Positions 5,505-8,260 of a DNA stretch of 8,260 bases are shown in pieces. This stretch comes from CAZTLI01 sp964614375. GTDB lineage: Bacteria > Chloroflexota > Anaerolineae > Aggregatilineales > Phototrophicaceae. Position numbers and translations under genes: made by a program. The stretch lies in contig CAZTLI010000236.1 in the NCBI GenBank assembly GCA_964614375.1, positions 1-8,260 of the forward strand. The letters are read 5' to 3'. The notes under the pieces were generated by a model. It saw only the letters and a program-made list of their open reading frames with translations. It searched no databases and was not told the DNA's origin. Position 1 is the first letter of the stretch; each line of letters starts with the position of its first letter.

Positions 5505-7314
5505 GTATAGTTTTGAAGAAGAGGAATTTGACGCGCAGTTCAACGGGGGTACGCTGCTGCGAATCATTGCACAACTGAAACCCCACCGGAAATGGGTTCT
5601 TGGTTTTTTGATCGCCGTGGGTGTGGAAGCCTTGCTAGGCGGCACGTTCACATTCATTAGTCGTTCGATTATCGACGAGGGGATTGGCGGTGGTGACCAT
5701 GAACGCCTGCGTGACCTCGTGCTGCTATATGGGTCGCTGATTGTTATTCAGGCGATGGCGGTGTTCTGTTTCATTTACTTAACGGGAATTCTCGGTCAAC
5801 GTGTGCAGTATGACCTCCGCCGGAAGATGTTCAATCACCTGCAAGACCTGTCGTTTTCTTATTTTGACCGCACACCTGTTGGTTGGATCATGTCGCGTGT
5901 CACGTCCGACTCAGAGCGCATCGCCGATCTGGTGACGTGGGGTTTGCTGGACACGACTTGGGCTGTGATGAATGTGATTACGGCGATGTGCTTCATGCTC
6001 ATCATTAGCTGGCAGCTTGCACTGGTCGTCCTTATCATGATTCCGGTGCTGCTGGTGATTGCCATCTGGTTCAAAAAGCGCATTCTGGTGGAATATCGCC
6101 TGTCACGTAAGTTCAACTCGAAGATAACCGGGTCATACAACGAGAACATCACCGGTGTGCGCGTCGTACAGGGTCTCAATCGACAGGATGCTAATCTGAA
6201 TGAGTTCTCGAATTTGTCGAATGATATGTACAAAGCATCGTACAAGGCGGCGTGGCTATCAGCATTGTTCTTACCGGCTGTACAGTTGGTCAGCGCGTTC
6301 GCTGTTGGCGCGGTGGTCTGGTACGGCGGTATTCAGGTCGAGATTGGCATTCTGACTGTGGGCGGTATTCAAGCATTCATCGGCTATATCACATCAATGA
6401 TGTGGCCTATACAGGATTTGGCGCGCGTCTATTCGTCAATGCAGCACGCGATTGCTTCAGCCGAACGATCATTCTCGCTGCTGGATACGAATCCTGAAGT
6501 GAAGAATCGTTCTGGCGCATCTGACCCCGGGACGATACAGGGCGACATCGAATTTGATAACGTCACCTTCTACTATGAAGAAGACAAGATCGTGTTGGAA
6601 AATTTCAATCTGAAGGTCAATCGCGGCGAGACGATTGCGCTGGTCGGCGAGACGGGCGGCGGCAAGAGTACGATTGTCAATCTGATATGTCGTTTCTATG
6701 AGCCGAAGTCCGGGACAATTCGCATCGGTGGCAAAGACTATCGCGACTACACCTTACACGCTATCCAATCGCGGATCGGAGTGGTATTGCAAACACCGCA
6801 TCTGTTCTCCGGCACAATCCGCGAGAATCTGCGGTACGGGCGTTTAGACGCGACAGATGAACAGATTGAGGATGCGGCAAAACTTGCAGGCGCGCATGAC
6901 TTCATTATCGAATTCGAGCAAGGGTATGATGAAGAAGTGGGCGAGGGCGGTAACCTGCTATCTGTTGGTCAGAAGCAGTTGATTAGTCTGGCGCGGGCGG
7001 TACTGGCGCAGCCGGAAATCTTCATTATGGACGAGGCGACCAGTTCAGTCGATACGTTGACCGAAGACCTGATTCAGCGTGGGATGGATGTGCTGATGAA
7101 AGGGCGCACAAGTTTCATCATCGCCCACCGGCTCAGTACCATCAAACGCGCAGACCGTATTCTGGTCATCGTGAATGGGCAGATTATCGAGTCCGGCAGT
7201 CATGCTGACCTGCTGCGCCAGCGCGGTAAATACTATCAACTGTATACTAAACAGTTCCGCCGTGAAAAGGAACTCACCTATACCGAACAGGTTGAAGAAT
7301 CAGTTCCTGCCTGA
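5494..7314 (+). CDS. ABC exporter half-transporter, catalytically intact partner (heterodimer partner 2)
   Basis: A 606-aa ABC exporter half with six predicted membrane segments (first around KWVLGFLIAVGVEALLG, last around GGIQAFIGYITSMMW), then an ATPase domain. Motifs: Walker A GETGGGKS (385-392), Q-loop Gln433, signature LSVGQ (489-493, second Gly of LSGGQ-type motif kept but first changed to Val), Walker B FIMDE with catalytic Glu514, and H-loop His545. The changes complement those of the upstream subunit: in a head-to-tail dimer this Glu pairs with the partner's LSGGQ (active site), while this LSVGQ pairs with the partner's Asp (degenerate site). The start is GTG at 5494 with GGAGG at 5480-5484, inside the end of the preceding gene. 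The N-terminus is acidic (SFEEEEFD), perhaps a cytosolic tail. The operon ends at the terminator 17 bases downstream. Confidence 0.93.
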   Translation: MSDEYSFEEEEFDAQFNGGTLLRIIAQLKPHRKWVLGFLIAVGVEALLGGTFTFISRSIIDEGIGGGDHERLRDLVLLYGSLIVIQAMAVFCFIYLTGILGQRVQYDLRRKMFNHLQDLSFSYFDRTPVGWIMSRVTSDSERIADLVTWGLLDTTWAVMNVITAMCFMLIISWQLALVVLIMIPVLLVIAIWFKKRILVEYRLSRKFNSKITGSYNENITGVRVVQGLNRQDANLNEFSNLSNDMYKASYKAAWLSALFLPAVQLVSAFAVGAVVWYGGIQVEIGILTVGGIQAFIGYITSMMWPIQDLARVYSSMQHAIASAERSFSLLDTNPEVKNRSGASDPGTIQGDIEFDNVTFYYEEDKIVLENFNLKVNRGETIALVGETGGGKSTIVNLICRFYEPKSGTIRIGGKDYRDYTLHAIQSRIGVVLQTPHLFSGTIRENLRYGRLDATDEQIEDAAKLAGAHDFIIEFEQGYDEEVGEGGNLLSVGQKQLISLARAVLAQPEIFIMDEATSSVDTLTEDLIQRGMDVLMKGRTSFIIAHRLSTIKRADRILVIVNGQIIESGSHADLLRQRGKYYQLYTKQFRREKELTYTEQVEESVPA

Positions 7315-7331
7315 GTCGTAGAGGTATAAAC

Positions 7332-7364
7332 AAAAAGGCCAATCCAGGGCGATTGGCCTTTTTT
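7332..7364. terminator. Strong bidirectional intrinsic terminator
   Basis: AAAAAGGCCAATC (7332-7344) and GATTGGCCTTTTT (7351-7363) form a perfect 13-bp inverted repeat around CAGGGC, with T bases on the plus-strand 3' side and A bases on the other. It lies between the convergent ABC operon and the DUF4231 gene, and can end transcription from both sides. Confidence 0.92.
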
Positions 7365-7383
7365 GGCTTCAATTAGGAGTACC

Positions 7384-8226
7384 TTAGCCCGCTGAACCAC
7401 TGTTATCGGCTGTATCACTACTCTCGCGGCCTCTGGCTTTATCGAGGATTTCTTTACTCTGTTCATCCGCCGCTTGCTGGGCTTTTTCCTGTACCTGTAT
7501 CCAGCGACCATTTTGTTGCGCGATAACTTCTTCGACACGCTCGACAAAACGGAGGAATGGACTAGGAATATCCGCGTAGCGTCCGGCGCGATTGTCATAG
7601 AGTGATTTTTCTTGCAGCAGTTCCTCCGCAGCATGGCGATAGGAACGCCAACTGTCGCCATATTTTTGTACATTTTCAATGGCTGCTGCCATCGCGACCG
7701 CCAGACTGATGATGACGGTCAATACATACAGTCCATTTTGTGCCACATCCGTATCGCCCCTGATCCCAACCAGCACAGGCACCGTGACTGACCCCAGTCC
7801 GATGATAAGCTGCAATCGCTGATGCCTCCTTTTTGCCTCGGACGCTTTCTTGTCAAAAAAGGCCCATTGGCTGTGCCAGCGATGTTCCATATAGAATCGC
7901 TCATCATTGGTGATGTCTTTGCGAATGTAAATCGGCGGGGGCCAAACGGCATCTGGGATGAGTTTATATTGATACTCTTCGTTGGGCGCAACCTGCGGTG
8001 ACTTCATTGCACGCGCACCATCGGCGGCAGTTTTCGGTTTAGTGATGGTGGTCTTCACATCTTTAGCATCGCTATCTGGCTTGGTGATGGTTGACTTCAC
8101 TTCTTTGGCGTTGGCATCTTGACTATTGGTTTGAGGAACATCCGGTTTTGTGATTTCCGTTTTTACGGATTTACCACTGCCTTCAGTCGAAGTGTCCGGT
8201 GTAGGGTCAGTTTTACTGGTCGCCAT
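7384..8226 (-). CDS. DUF4231 / SLATT-like two-transmembrane protein with N-terminal repeats
   Basis: A 280-aa protein. Residues 1-75 are a disordered, Lys/Thr/Pro/Asp-rich tail with three KxVKxxITKP repeats (19-28, 41-50, 55-64). Residues about 109-245 match the DUF4231 pattern: RFYMEHRWHSQWAFFDKKA, two membrane segments (about 138-155 and 166-183), then WRSYRHAAEELLQEK (193-207), a short YDNRAGRY segment, and FLRFVERVEEVI ending near Trp242. The C-terminus (243-280) is charged and probably helical, then disordered. The related SLATT families are known as membrane effectors beside nucleotide-signalling defence genes, but DUF4231 proteins also occur alone, and no such partner is present here. 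The start ATG has GGGAGG five bases upstream. It is convergent with the ABC operon. The biological role is not known. Confidence 0.75.
   Translation of the reverse strand: MATSKTDPTPDTSTEGSGKSVKTEITKPDVPQTNSQDANAKEVKSTITKPDSDAKDVKTTITKPKTAADGARAMKSPQVAPNEEYQYKLIPDAVWPPPIYIRKDITNDERFYMEHRWHSQWAFFDKKASEAKRRHQRLQLIIGLGSVTVPVLVGIRGDTDVAQNGLYVLTVIISLAVAMAAAIENVQKYGDSWRSYRHAAEELLQEKSLYDNRAGRYADIPSPFLRFVERVEEVIAQQNGRWIQVQEKAQQAADEQSKEILDKARGRESSDTADNSGSAG
8035..8172 (-). repeat. Three degenerate coding repeats (KxVKxxITKP) in the DUF4231 protein
   Basis: Three 30-base units encode KSVKTEITKP (8172-8143), KEVKSTITKP (8106-8077) and KDVKTTITKP (8064-8035). Units two and three are closest and share a preceding DA sequence (DANAK, DSDAK), suggesting a recent duplication of a 14-residue unit. 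They lie in the cytosolic tail before the membrane domain and could be a flexible binding or charge-patch segment. Confidence 0.7.
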
Positions 8227-8260
8227 TGCTCCCTCCCTGCCAATGGGTTGGCTTTTGATC

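Noticed and set aside
7278..7679. 133-codon minus-strand ORF overlapping the terminator and DUF4231 gene
   Set aside because: It lies in another frame of the DUF4231 gene and runs through the bidirectional terminator; the composition is that of an out-of-frame shadow.
1..8260. CRISPR arrays, tRNA or rRNA genes, insertion sequences or prophage genes
   Set aside because: No repeat-spacer pattern, tRNA-like T-arm or acceptor pairing, transposase or phage genes were seen on either strand.

Overview
This is an 8.26 kb bacterial chromosomal window of moderate GC content. It has good Shine-Dalgarno sites, alternative TTG/GTG starts, sigma-70-like promoters and two intrinsic terminators. No rRNA, tRNA, insertion sequence or CRISPR array is visible. 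The gene mix (KptA-type RNA 2'-phosphotransferase, a class-III aminotransferase resembling archaeal GABA aminotransferases/racemases, FtnA-type ferritin, a paired ABC exporter and a DUF4231 membrane protein) and the protein style would fit an environmental Chloroflexota (Anaerolineae-like) genome. That assignment is an inference from memory of similar proteins, not something the sequence proves.

Left part (1-937, minus strand): kptA is followed after 26 bases by a FrnE/DsbA-family thiol-disulfide oxidoreductase that runs off the window at base 1. The oxidoreductase is the most interesting item. Its N-terminus is one base out of frame with the rest, and the first cysteine of its CPWC active site is a TGA codon. 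A small hairpin with a G in the loop lies 20-33 bases downstream of the TGA, the layout of a bacterial SECIS. No single-base repair of the frame can give Cys at that position, and one simple repair leaves TGA, so a selenocysteine UPWC protein with one frameshift (or one missing base in the data) is a serious alternative to a pseudogene.

Middle (938-3686): a divergent control region holds a near-consensus promoter (TTGACG-17-TATACT) for the aminotransferase, and an extended -10 element with an upstream nested dyad for kptA. The PLP aminotransferase (450 aa) is followed by a separately expressed ferritin (170 aa) with a complete ferroxidase centre. A 538-base gene-free stretch follows, with a terminator, a second good promoter and several dyads. 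One of these is a perfect 8+8 bp palindrome just upstream of the ABC genes.

Right part (3687-8260): two overlapping ABC exporter half-transporter genes form a clear heterodimer. The first has Asp in place of the catalytic Walker B Glu and a good LSGGQ. The second has the Glu but an LSVGQ signature. Together they would make one competent and one degenerate ATP site. A strong bidirectional terminator separates them from a convergent minus-strand gene for a DUF4231/SLATT-like two-TM protein with three copies of a KxVKxxITKP repeat in its N-terminal tail. The groups look like separate transcription units; nothing ties them into one pathway, apart from a loose stress/redox/iron/export theme.
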